Source: Acidobacteriota bacterium (GTDB taxonomy: Bacteria > Acidobacteriota > Vicinamibacteria > Vicinamibacterales > CAVVIG01). Taken from it: 45,829 bases of DNA. Where the stretch lies: the NCBI GenBank assembly GCA_018268955.1, contig JAFDVO010000024.1, positions 1 through 45,829 on the forward strand. Reading direction: 5' to 3'. The translations under genes and the position numbers were made by a program. Under the pieces are notes generated by a model that searched no databases, had not been told where the DNA came from, and worked only from the letters and a program-made list of their open reading frames with translations. Positions 8,430 through 15,896 of the stretch are shown here, piece by piece. The first letter of the stretch is position 1, and the number at the start of each line of letters is the position of its first letter.

Positions 8430-10181
8430 ATGCGCGCACACACGCGGATGCTCATGACGCTCATGGGCGTCGTCGCCGGCTCGGCGCTCGTCATCGGACA
8501 GAGCCAGGGCTACAGGATGACGGTGAGCCAGGATCGGCTCGTCAACGCCGCGAACGAGCAGCAGAACTGGCTGCTCATGAACGGCGACTACGGCAACACG
8601 CGGTTCTCCAAGCTCACGCAGATCAACCGGGAGAACGTGAAGAACCTCCGGATGGTCTGGGCGCTGGCGCTCGGTGGGATGCAGGACGTCGGGCAGAACG
8701 GGCCGGAAGCCGAAGTGAACGTCCTCGTCGACAACGGCATGCTCTACACGACCGACGGGTGGGGCACGGTCTACAAGATCGACGCGACCGCGGGCGACCA
8801 GGGCAAGTTCGTGTGGACCGCGGACGGCGCCGTGCGGCATGCCGGCAACCAGCCGCGCACCCGCGGCATCGCGCTCTGGGAAGACCGCGTGTTCGCCAAC
8901 CTGCCTGACGGCCGCGTGATCGCGATCAATCGCGACAACGGCGAGATCGTCTGGGACAAGCGCGTCGCCGGCAAGAACGAGTTCGGCGGACAGGAGGAGT
9001 TCTTCACCGCGCCGCTCGTCGCCGAGGGCATCGTCATCGTGCAGAACGGTGCGGGTGACGGCGGGACGCGCGGATGGATTGCCGGGCTCGACGCGAAGAC
9101 CGGCGACGAGAAGTGGCGCTTCTGGACCGTGCCGAAGCCGGGCGAACCGGGCAGCGAGACGTGGAAGGATGACCACTCCGCGTGGAAGACCGGCGGCGGC
9201 GGCATCTGGCAGACCGGCGCCTACGATCCCGCCACGCACCTCTACATCGTCGGCACCGGCAACCCGTATCCGATTTACGACCCGCAGTTCCGTCCGGGCG
9301 ACAACCTGTACACGAACTCGGTCATTGCCGTTGACGTGCGGACCGGCAAGCTCGCGTGGCACTTCCAGTACACGCCGAACGACTCGTGGGACTTCGACGA
9401 GGTCGGGGTCCACATGCTCTACGACATCAAGATCGACGGCGTGCTGCGGAAGGTCGTCGGCCACTACGCGCGCAACGGCTTCTACTACACGATCGACCGC
9501 ACGAACGGGAAGTTCATCAAGGCCGAGAAGTACGTGAACGACCTGAACTGGACCAAGGGCATCGATCAGAAGACCGGCAAGCCGTTCGAGTACGACCCGA
9601 AGAAGGACGTGCAGATCTACAACCCCGAGGCGCGCGCGCTGCGCGGCGACGGCCAGAAGCGGACCTGCCCGACGTGGCATGGCGGCATCGCGCACCAGCC
9701 GCTCTCCTACAACCCGTTCAAGCAGATCGCGTACGGCGTCGGCACCGAGGGGTGCTTCTCGCAGAACGGCGCGGCGGTGGCGTCACTTGGTCCTGAGGGT
9801 GGTGTCGATCCGAAGAAGAGCGAGCCGCGCAAGTACAGCTCGGATCTCTACTACGGCGCTGTCACCGCGTTCGACGCGGCGAACCACAAGGTGATTGCGA
9901 AGGTGGCGACCGACATCGAGATCCGGTCGGGTGTGATCGACACCGCCGGCGGCGTTCTCTTCACCGCGATGCAGGACGGCTGGCTCGTCGCCTACAACGA
10001 CGACACGCTCGAGCAGCTCTGGCGCATCAATCTCGGCACGCCGCTCAAGGGTGCGCCGGTCACGTTCCAGATCGGCTCGAAGCAGTACCTCGCGGTGCAG
10101 ACCAGCGGACGGCACCTGCACCCGGTCAAATTCGACAACCTGGAGAATTCCTCGTACCTGTTCGTGTTCGCGCTGAACTAG
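8430..10181 (+). CDS. PQQ-dependent alcohol dehydrogenase, lanthanide-type active site
   Basis: 583 residues, exported (MRAHTRMLMTLMGVVAGSALV). Eight-bladed quinoprotein propeller of the methanol/ethanol dehydrogenase class, oxidising alcohols in the periplasm and passing electrons to a cytochrome. Propeller blades include NGDYGNTRFSKL, LDAKTGDEKWRFW and VDVRTGKLAWHFQ. The active-site segment is NDSWDFDEVG: catalytic Asp321 is followed at +2 by Asp323. In the XoxF/ExaF class the extra Asp at +2 binds a lanthanide, where calcium enzymes have another residue. There is no CxxCH heme site, so it needs a separate cytochrome. Substrate is not deducible. Confidence 0.9.
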   Translation: MRAHTRMLMTLMGVVAGSALVIGQSQGYRMTVSQDRLVNAANEQQNWLLMNGDYGNTRFSKLTQINRENVKNLRMVWALALGGMQDVGQNGPEAEVNVLVDNGMLYTTDGWGTVYKIDATAGDQGKFVWTADGAVRHAGNQPRTRGIALWEDRVFANLPDGRVIAINRDNGEIVWDKRVAGKNEFGGQEEFFTAPLVAEGIVIVQNGAGDGGTRGWIAGLDAKTGDEKWRFWTVPKPGEPGSETWKDDHSAWKTGGGGIWQTGAYDPATHLYIVGTGNPYPIYDPQFRPGDNLYTNSVIAVDVRTGKLAWHFQYTPNDSWDFDEVGVHMLYDIKIDGVLRKVVGHYARNGFYYTIDRTNGKFIKAEKYVNDLNWTKGIDQKTGKPFEYDPKKDVQIYNPEARALRGDGQKRTCPTWHGGIAHQPLSYNPFKQIAYGVGTEGCFSQNGAAVASLGPEGGVDPKKSEPRKYSSDLYYGAVTAFDAANHKVIAKVATDIEIRSGVIDTAGGVLFTAMQDGWLVAYNDDTLEQLWRINLGTPLKGAPVTFQIGSKQYLAVQTSGRHLHPVKFDNLENSSYLFVFALN

Positions 10182-10193
10182 GAGGCGAACACT

Positions 10194-10335
10194 CACGGCT
10201 CTGGGCTCTGGGCTACAGGCTCTGGGCGTGGTCGGCTTCGGCCCGAAGTCGACCCGTCCCGAAGCCTGGAGTCTGAAGCCGGAAGCCTGATGTCGACAGG
10301 CAGGCTCCAGGCTCTGGGCTCTCGGCTCCAGGCAG
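10194..10335 (+). repeat. heptad arms around GTCGGCTTC hairpin
   Basis: GGGCTCT-type heptads on the left, a hairpin (GTCGGCTTC, loop GGCCC, GAAGTCGAC), then heptads in inverted orientation (GAAGCCT type), then further GGCTCCA units. Positions 10216-10289 are one member of the direct repeat pair described separately. The quinoprotein gene ends at 10181. Confidence 0.85.
10216..10289 (+). repeat. direct repeat DR-left of defence island
   Basis: A 74-nt sequence that recurs in the same orientation at 18959-19033 with about three differences (one inserted T and a C-to-T in the hairpin loop, and one A-to-C). The two copies enclose exactly the ATPase/DUF4276, methyltransferase, MazEF and restriction genes. 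Confidence 0.9.
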
Positions 10336-10340
10336 CGTCA

Positions 10341-10358
10341 ACCCGCTTCGTAGCGGGT
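10341..10358. terminator. hairpin after quinoprotein gene
   Basis: Perfect 7-bp stem ACCCGCT/AGCGGGT with loop TCGT. No U-run follows, so intrinsic termination is possible but unproven. Confidence 0.4.
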
Positions 10359-10364
10359 CCTGTC

Positions 10365-10445
10365 CGCGAACAGCCCACTCGGGTGCTCGGCGACAGGCGC
10401 TTGTCACGGCCCACGCCTCCGCGCCCGAGCGGGCGCCCGTTCGCG
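10365..10445 (-). repeat. 82-nt structured hairpin element, copy A
   Basis: The outer stem CGCGAAC/GTTCGCG continues into a second stem (GCCCGCTCGGG with CCCGAGTGGGC, one G-T pair). An apical hairpin GACAAGC/GCCTGTC follows. Read on the minus strand the first 29 nt and last 22 nt are identical to copy B at 39352-39433, and homology extends about 9 nt beyond the left stem (GCGGGTGGC). It sits in the convergent space between the quinoprotein and DUF4276 genes. Confidence 0.85.
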
Positions 10446-10530
10446 GCCACCCGCCAGAGCGGTGTGATCAAACGGCTCGCCTCCGCGAAGGTCGCTGGCG
10501 TCCTCTGCGTCTTCTCACTCGTCCGGTGAG

Positions 10531-10572
10531 AGCCCCCACGCAGTTGTCTCGGTCGGCGGCACCCGTGGGGCT
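10531..10572 (-). terminator. hairpin after DUF4276 gene
   Basis: AGCCCCCACG pairs with CGTGGGGCT (9 bp with one bulge) across a 23-nt loop, starting 4 nt beyond the DUF4276 stop codon. Position suits a terminator for the ATPase-DUF4276 operon; no U-run. Confidence 0.45.
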
Positions 10573-10575
10573 GAA

Positions 10576-11187
10576 TCACTGGGATACAAGCTCCCGCACG
10601 CGCTCGATACAGCGGCAGAGGCTGGGTGCGCACTTCGCTGCGACTTCGGGTCGCCAACCCCGATCCCTCGATTGTGCGAACTCGATCAACCGCGTTGTGT
10701 ACGCCGGACCGACACGGCGGCCAGAGCGTTCCCGTGGGACCATGTCCTCTCGGACCGCCCGCCACCTCGACTGCCTGGCGAGCGCCACGACGGAATCCTT
10801 GGGGTGAGGCAATGACTCTGGATCCCGCGGGATCAACGCTTGCCGGATACCCATGAAGGCGCTGAAGCGCTCGGCGTCCGCAAGCAGCCACGACTCAATC
10901 GACCGCACCACCACCCTAAATCGCATGAAGGGTGACGGGTGCGGCAGCCAGTCGGCAACGAGGGCACCGGCGCATGGCTGCTCGTCGTCCAGGTCGGCAA
11001 TGACCACCCACCCGCTTCGGCGCGCGGCGACATTCATCCCGGGAAGAGCCGCGCGGAGTCGCGGCTTACCCTGCTGAACGTGAATCCGATGAACCTCGGC
11101 GCCAACATGCTCGATCACTCGCCGAAGCACCCACTCGTCTGACGTGCCCTCGACTGCCCCGGAGACATAGACCGGCTTCGACGTCAT
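10576..11187 (-). CDS. DUF4276-like TOPRIM-type protein (defence pair with ATPase)
   Basis: 203 residues. The pattern Glu13 (AVEGTSDE), Gly40-Lys41, then Asp65/Asp67 (IADLDDE) and the helix VVRSIESWLLAD fits DUF4276, a small family with a TOPRIM-like acidic arrangement. TOPRIM domains cut nucleic acid using Mg2+. Its ATG overlaps the stop of the ATPase gene by the ATGA junction, so the two are coupled. ATPase plus separate TOPRIM protein is the layout of PARIS (AriA with AriB, DUF4435), and OLD nucleases carry both on one chain. The comparison is architectural; I infer a nuclease or RNase effector held by the ATPase. Confidence 0.8.
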   Translation of the reverse strand: MTSKPVYVSGAVEGTSDEWVLRRVIEHVGAEVHRIHVQQGKPRLRAALPGMNVAARRSGWVVIADLDDEQPCAGALVADWLPHPSPFMRFRVVVRSIESWLLADAERFSAFMGIRQALIPRDPESLPHPKDSVVALARQSRWRAVREDMVPRERSGRRVGPAYTTRLIEFAQSRDRGWRPEVAAKCAPSLCRCIERVRELVSQ

Positions 11188-12356
11188 TCGCCAAACAGTG
11201 CGAGTTGGTGCGCCTTGCTCGGCCGCGTCAGCGGCATCAGTGCCTCCGACAGTGTGGAACCCCCGGCAAGCAGATCCCGCACATCGTCAAACGAAGATGC
11301 CGGGCTGACCGTGGTGCCCTCGGGACCCGGCGTGAGCAGCAACACCTCGTCCAAACCGATTCCGTCATCGCTCAGAAGGTCTGTGGAGTGTGTGCTCGTC
11401 ATGATCTGCCGCCCGGAACGCCGCTGCATCCTCGCGAACATCTGAGGCAGGTACCGAACGACCTCGGGATGCAGCGACAGTTCAGGCTCTTCGATGAGTA
11501 GAGGGCCACCCTCGTCAACAATCGTCCAGAGGAGCCCTAGCAGGCGAAGCGTGCCGTCCGAGAACTGGTCCTCGGTCTGCCACGCGCCCTGTGGGCGCCA
11601 GTGCTCGTAGCGCCCGCGCAGGTGCGGGGTTCCGCGCACATCGCGATGCAGCTCCAGTTCCGACAACTGTGGAACCGCAACGCGCAACGCGTCGGAAATC
11701 CGGCGGAGACGGGCCTTCAATGTGGTCTCGCGCGTGCTGGCCAATTGCTCGAGGAAATCGCCACCGTAAGGGTCGTTGGTTCGACCGACCGACCGGTCTG
11801 GCTCGCGAACGAGCTGGGGCACGATGTGAAGGTACTGCACTGACGCGAAGAGGTCTGCAACCGGACGGAACTCCTTGTTGACGTTCACCTGCTGCAGGAA
11901 AGTCTGCGTCAGACGCTCTGGGTCGTCGTGGTCAGGCTGGTCCGGGCGCCGGAACAGCTCCTTCTCATTGCGCAGCACGTGTTCGCGTTTCACCTGCGGC
12001 CGTTGCCGGCCGTCGTGCCCCAGCGCCAGTTCGTACTCCCACCGTTCGCCATCTGGAGCACTGAGGTCCACCCGGATCACGACATCGGAGAGGCGCCTGG
12101 CAGACAGAGAGCGAAGCTTCGAAACGCCCTGCCGCTTGCGCACGGCTTCCTCGAGACCGCCACCGACCGAAACGATGTCGTGGAGAAACCGAAACACGTC
12201 AAGAAAATTCGATTTCCCTGACGCATTGGGTCCGACCAGGAACACGCGCCGCTCGAGTGCAACGTCAACCAAGCCGAAGTTCCGCCAGTTCTCGAGATGC
12301 AGATGGCTGAACCGCAGCGAGCCTTGACTTCGACGATGCCCATTTGTGGAAGCCAT
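11184..12356 (-). CDS. AAA_15/AAA_21-type ABC ATPase, partner of DUF4276 protein
   Basis: 390 residues. Walker A is GPNASGKSN with Lys48, the ABC signature region is FSDGTLRLLGLL, Walker B is PLLIEEPELSLHPEV, and the switch histidine is in TSTHSTDLLSD. This is the RecF/OLD-like ATPase group with a helical insertion between the motifs and no nuclease domain of its own. It starts 110 nt after the methyltransferase stop, across a heptad repeat, and is followed by DUF4276 with an ATGA overlap. Inferred role: sensing phage-derived signals and releasing the TOPRIM partner. Confidence 0.88.
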   Translation of the reverse strand: MASTNGHRRSQGSLRFSHLHLENWRNFGLVDVALERRVFLVGPNASGKSNFLDVFRFLHDIVSVGGGLEEAVRKRQGVSKLRSLSARRLSDVVIRVDLSAPDGERWEYELALGHDGRQRPQVKREHVLRNEKELFRRPDQPDHDDPERLTQTFLQQVNVNKEFRPVADLFASVQYLHIVPQLVREPDRSVGRTNDPYGGDFLEQLASTRETTLKARLRRISDALRVAVPQLSELELHRDVRGTPHLRGRYEHWRPQGAWQTEDQFSDGTLRLLGLLWTIVDEGGPLLIEEPELSLHPEVVRYLPQMFARMQRRSGRQIMTSTHSTDLLSDDGIGLDEVLLLTPGPEGTTVSPASSFDDVRDLLAGGSTLSEALMPLTRPSKAHQLALFGE

Positions 12357-12405
12357 GAACGTCCCAATTCTACCTACTCAGTGACGGGTGAGTAGCTCTG
12401 CGGCT

Positions 12406-12466
12406 GGCGCCTGAGGTCAGAAGCCGGGAGCCTCAGGCCCACCGCCCACCGCCTCAGGCCGCAAGC
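12406..12466 (-). repeat. heptad repeat between ATPase and methyltransferase genes
   Basis: Seven to eight degenerate units of the GAAGCCG/CAGGCCC type, within the 110-nt space separating two same-strand defence genes. Confidence 0.65.
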
Positions 12467-15028
12467 CTATCCCGCTGTCGCCACCTCGTACACCTTGAGA
12501 ACTTCATCACCGTAGTGGTTGATCACCTTCACGGCGATCTTGCCGGTCTCCGGTGGCGCGAACGGGCGGCTCACGGTCGAGTAGAGGGTGGACCAGGCCG
12601 CTTCGTCGATGTCGGCGCGGAGGGCACGTTTCAGCTTCTCGTACGGTTCGTCGCCTCCGGTGAAGTAGGCGTGGCGGACGAAGAAGCTCTCGCCGTTGTA
12701 GTCCGTGTCGATGAACCAGCAGGCGATGTCGTCGGTCGAACTGTTCCGGATCTGCCCCGTCGTCGGGTCGTAGACGTCGACACCCTTCACTTCGACGGTG
12801 AGATAACCGTCCGTACCTTCGGTGGTGATCGTGATGTCCGGCTCGCCGAACACCATGAACAGGTTGCCCGCACCGGTCTTCTTGAGCAGTTCGTCGCCCA
12901 TCGAGAGGTCCGGGTTCATGCGCGTCACGAGGACCGTGAGCCTGCCGTAGCGCTTCGCTTCCTCGGACACGTGCGGGTCGAAGGCAAAGCCGCAGACGAC
13001 GAGGACGTCGAAGCCGACGCCCTGGACCGCTTCCTTCGCCGCCTCCTTCACCTGCTGCGGACCGACGGTGCCGTGCTCGGGACCGATTGACACGGCGACG
13101 CGGCGCGCCTTGCCTTCGGAGTCCGTGTATTCGCCAGCCGCCTGAAGCCAGCGGCCCGCGTGCGGCTCGAGGCGCGTGAAGGTGAGCCGCTCGTTCTTCA
13201 CGGTGTTCTGGACGCCCGCCTTGCGCAGGTTGTCCAGAATCATCTGCTCGAACTGGACCGCCGTGTCGCGCTGCCCCTCCTGCTCCGCCGCCGGCCGCTC
13301 ATCGTCTGTGGCGAGGACGCGGTGGGGCGAGAGGCTCTCCACGGTGAACGGTCCGGTGACGCGGATGCGCTTCGGGTCTTCGTATGGCTTGTCGTACAGC
13401 AGTTCGGTGTCTGCGTGCTTCGCGATGGCGGCGTCGATCTCCTCGCGCGTCATGCCCTCGCGGATGTCCGGGTTGTTCGCGATCGACTTCAGCGTGACGT
13501 GCGGCACGCGCTTGTAGACGAACCCCTTGCGCACGTCGCCGTCTGTTCGATGGTCCGGCGGGATCTTGCCGCTCACCTCCGCTTCCTTGCGGATGCCTTC
13601 AGGTGAATCGGCCAGCAGGTAGTACGGATACTTCGCGCCCATGAGCCGCGTGCGCGCCAGGGCGAGTGCGACGCGACTGGTGTCGCACGTAATCCAGCGT
13701 CGGCCCCACTGCTCGGCGACGTAGGCCGTGGTGCCGGACCCGCACGTGGGGTCCAGCACGAGGTCACCAGGGTCGGTGGACAACAGGATGCACCGCTGTA
13801 ACACAGCTGGGCTGGTCTGCACTACGTAGACTTTGTCGGGGCTTCCCGCGACGTCATCCCACATGGAGGTGAGTTGATATGCAGGAAAGTCATCCAAATA
13901 GCGGCGGTAACGAAGAGTGCGGCCCGCCAATTCGATTCGACCCGCATCAATCAGCCGCTGAAAGCCAGCCTCTCCCGTTTTCCAGTACCCGCCCGTTGGT
14001 ATGAACGTCGAGCCCTTGAAGTTGACGGGGAAAGAGCCAGGAGGGCGTGGTGACGTCAGACTTGTCAGCTGGTACGGGCGCCCCTCATCATCGGACTGAT
14101 CGTAACGCTCGCCGGTTCCCGACCCGACGCCCACGGTCTTCTCGAAGTGAAGCGGGCGGTACTTCACGGAATCCGCGTTCCGGGCGTACCAGAGGATGTA
14201 GTCGGCAACTCCCGGAAGCACGTCCCCGGGTTGGGCTCCTGTCTTCTTCACGGTGATACAGGCGGAGAAGTTGTCGGCTCCGAACACTTCATCGAGAACG
14301 CACCGTACGAGATGAACGTTCTCGTCGCCAATCTGTACGAAGATGCTGCCGCTCTCCGTGAGCAGCTCCCGCGCAACAGTCAACCGGTCGCGCAGGTAGG
14401 CAAGGTACGAGTGGATGCCGAGCTTCCACGTGTCGCGGAACGCACGGATCTGCTCCGGCTGCCGCGTCGCGTCTTCGACCTTCCCGTCCTTCACGTCGCG
14501 CTTGCGCGTGCTCACCTGCCAGTTCGAGCCGAACTTGATGCCGTAGGGCGGGTCGAAGTAGATGGTCTGGACCTTGCCCTTCAGCCCTTCCTTCTCGGCG
14601 AGGCTAGTCATCACGAGCAGCGAGTCGCCGAGAATCATCCGGTTCGACCAGTGCTGGTCGTGGTGGTAGAAGTCCACCTTCTTGTCGAACGAGTCGATGC
14701 CGTTGAAATCCGAAAAGAGCGTCAGCTCCGGTTCCTGCTCGCCCGGCTTCGCCGTGTCCCGCAGGTTCTCGACCAGCGCCTGCGGGTGCACCTTCTCCTG
14801 GATGTAGACCGGCACCACCGGCACGTCGAGCGGCGCACTGTCCTGCTCGTCCTTCCCCTTCCACACGAGCTGCGGGTCGAGCGACGGATCCCGCGGATAC
14901 AGCATCGTCTTGGGCGCGCGCTCGTCGTCGGCGACGAAGTCGCGCAGTTCTTCCGTGGGGATGTTCACCCGCCCGTCCTTGTGCTTGATGGATTCGATGG
15001 GGGTGGGTCCGTTCTTCTTCTTTGCCAT
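12467..15028 (-). CDS. type III-like adenine-specific DNA methyltransferase (Mod)
   Basis: 853 residues. Motif IV DPPY at residues 159-162 (DPPYGIKFGSNW) comes before motif I DPTCGSG at 426-432, the order of beta-class N6-adenine methyltransferases used as type III Mod subunits. The region between them should carry target recognition. The last ~370 residues include no motif I know. The start MAKKKNGPT directly abuts a heptad array with no visible Shine-Dalgarno site. The restriction partner is encoded upstream on the same strand at 15897-18896, with a toxin-antitoxin pair inserted between them on the other strand. Modifies the host genome to protect against the partner nuclease. Confidence 0.9.
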   Translation of the reverse strand: MAKKKNGPTPIESIKHKDGRVNIPTEELRDFVADDERAPKTMLYPRDPSLDPQLVWKGKDEQDSAPLDVPVVPVYIQEKVHPQALVENLRDTAKPGEQEPELTLFSDFNGIDSFDKKVDFYHHDQHWSNRMILGDSLLVMTSLAEKEGLKGKVQTIYFDPPYGIKFGSNWQVSTRKRDVKDGKVEDATRQPEQIRAFRDTWKLGIHSYLAYLRDRLTVARELLTESGSIFVQIGDENVHLVRCVLDEVFGADNFSACITVKKTGAQPGDVLPGVADYILWYARNADSVKYRPLHFEKTVGVGSGTGERYDQSDDEGRPYQLTSLTSPRPPGSFPVNFKGSTFIPTGGYWKTGEAGFQRLIDAGRIELAGRTLRYRRYLDDFPAYQLTSMWDDVAGSPDKVYVVQTSPAVLQRCILLSTDPGDLVLDPTCGSGTTAYVAEQWGRRWITCDTSRVALALARTRLMGAKYPYYLLADSPEGIRKEAEVSGKIPPDHRTDGDVRKGFVYKRVPHVTLKSIANNPDIREGMTREEIDAAIAKHADTELLYDKPYEDPKRIRVTGPFTVESLSPHRVLATDDERPAAEQEGQRDTAVQFEQMILDNLRKAGVQNTVKNERLTFTRLEPHAGRWLQAAGEYTDSEGKARRVAVSIGPEHGTVGPQQVKEAAKEAVQGVGFDVLVVCGFAFDPHVSEEAKRYGRLTVLVTRMNPDLSMGDELLKKTGAGNLFMVFGEPDITITTEGTDGYLTVEVKGVDVYDPTTGQIRNSSTDDIACWFIDTDYNGESFFVRHAYFTGGDEPYEKLKRALRADIDEAAWSTLYSTVSRPFAPPETGKIAVKVINHYGDEVLKVYEVATAG

Positions 15029-15029
15029 A

Positions 15030-15183
15030 TCAGGCTTCAGGCTCTGGGCTCCAGGCTTCGGGGCCGGGCGGCTTCAGGGCCGCCTCACACTCAGGCTTCG
15101 GGCTTCTGGCTCCGGGCTTCAGTGCGGGTCGGGTTCGGTCTACAGAGGCTATGGGCGATGGGCCATGGGCGCTGGGCCTCGTG
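15030..15183 (+). repeat. heptad repeat upstream of methyltransferase
   Basis: GGGCTCT-family heptads (AGGCTTC, GGGCTCC, GGGCGCT) interrupted by GGCCGGGCGGC and TGCGGGTCGGGTTCGG patches. It fills most of the space between the divergent Mod and mazE genes, so any Mod promoter lies inside or beyond it. Confidence 0.8.
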
Positions 15184-15212
15184 AGCTTGCGAAATCAGTG
15201 TGCAACCGGCCG

Positions 15213-15227
15213 CTCTGCGTTGCAGAG
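15213..15227. promoter_or_regulatory. inverted repeat upstream of mazE
   Basis: CTCTGC-GTT-GCAGAG, a perfect 6-bp dyad about 50 nt before the mazE -10 box. It could be an operator for the divergent Mod/mazEF promoters; no direct support. Confidence 0.3.
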
Positions 15228-15274
15228 TCGCGGCGACAATCAAGGCTCAGCGGGCAGGCAGTCGCGCGCTGCCG

Positions 15275-15302
15275 TATACTCAAAGTAGATACAGGAGGAG
15301 CC
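15275..15302 (+). promoter_or_regulatory. mazE -10 box and ribosome site
   Basis: TATACT at 15275-15280 is a good -10 element, and AGGAGG at 15293-15298 lies 4 nt before the GTG start. This sets the mazE start; the leader would be very short. I see no convincing -35 box. Confidence 0.5.
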
Positions 15303-15542
15303 GTGACCACGCAAGTCGCGAAATGGGGCAACAGCCTGGGACTGAGGCTGCCGAAGGCCGTGGCCGTGGAGGCCCGGATAACCGACGGCGACACGGTGGA
15401 CGTGGTCGTCGAGGACGGCGCCATCGTCATCCGGCTGGCGCGGCCACGATACTCGCTTGACGAACTCGTCGGCGGGATTACCAAAGCGAACCGACACGAC
15501 GAAACCGACTGGGGCGCACCGACGGGTCGAGAGACGTGGTAA
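15303..15542 (+). CDS. mazE: MazE-family antitoxin (AbrB/SpoVT-like)
   Basis: 79 residues: an N-terminal swapped-hairpin DNA-binding domain (TTQVAKWGNSLGLRLPKAV) and an acidic C-terminal tail (SLDELVGGITKANRHDETDW) that normally blocks the toxin groove. Start is the GTG at 15303 after AGGAGG. It overlaps mazF by 7 nt. MazE with MazF typically represses its own promoter. The gene pair lies on the plus strand between the Res and Mod genes, which are both on the minus strand. Confidence 0.9.
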   Translation: MTTQVAKWGNSLGLRLPKAVAVEARITDGDTVDVVVEDGAIVIRLARPRYSLDELVGGITKANRHDETDWGAPTGRETW

Positions 15543-15880
15543 CCGGAACGTACGTGCCCGACGCCGGCGATTTCGTCTGGCTGACGTTCGACCCGCAAGC
15601 CGGCCGCGAGCAGAAGGGGCGACGGCCCGCGCTGATCCTGTCGCCGCGCCGTTACAACCAGAAGGCCGGGCTCGCGATTGCCTGCCCGGTGACCAGCCAC
15701 GTGAAAGGCTATCCCTTCGAGTCGCTCATTCCCGAAGGCCTGGACGTATCCGGAGCTGTCCTGTGCGATCACGTGAAGAGCCTCGACTGGCAGGACCGGC
15801 GAGCCGCCTTCGCGGGCAAGGCGCCGGACGCCGTCCTGACCGACGTGCGCGAACGACTGCGACCGCTGCTCGGGTTCTGA
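15536..15880 (+). CDS. mazF: MazF-family endoribonuclease toxin
   Basis: 114 residues matching the MazF/PemK fold: YVPDAGDFVWLTFDPQAG at the start, then GRRPALILSP (the conserved Arg and surrounding strand), CPVTSHVKGYPFE with the active-site Thr-Ser region, and LCDHVKSLDW. It cleaves single-stranded RNA at short sequences and stops growth when MazE is lost. The GTG at 15536 lies inside the end of mazE, so translation is coupled. It ends 17 nt before the end of the convergent Res gene. Confidence 0.92.
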   Translation: MVTGTYVPDAGDFVWLTFDPQAGREQKGRRPALILSPRRYNQKAGLAIACPVTSHVKGYPFESLIPEGLDVSGAVLCDHVKSLDWQDRRAAFAGKAPDAVLTDVRERLRPLLGF

Positions 15881-15896
15881 TCGAGCTGCGGAGGCA

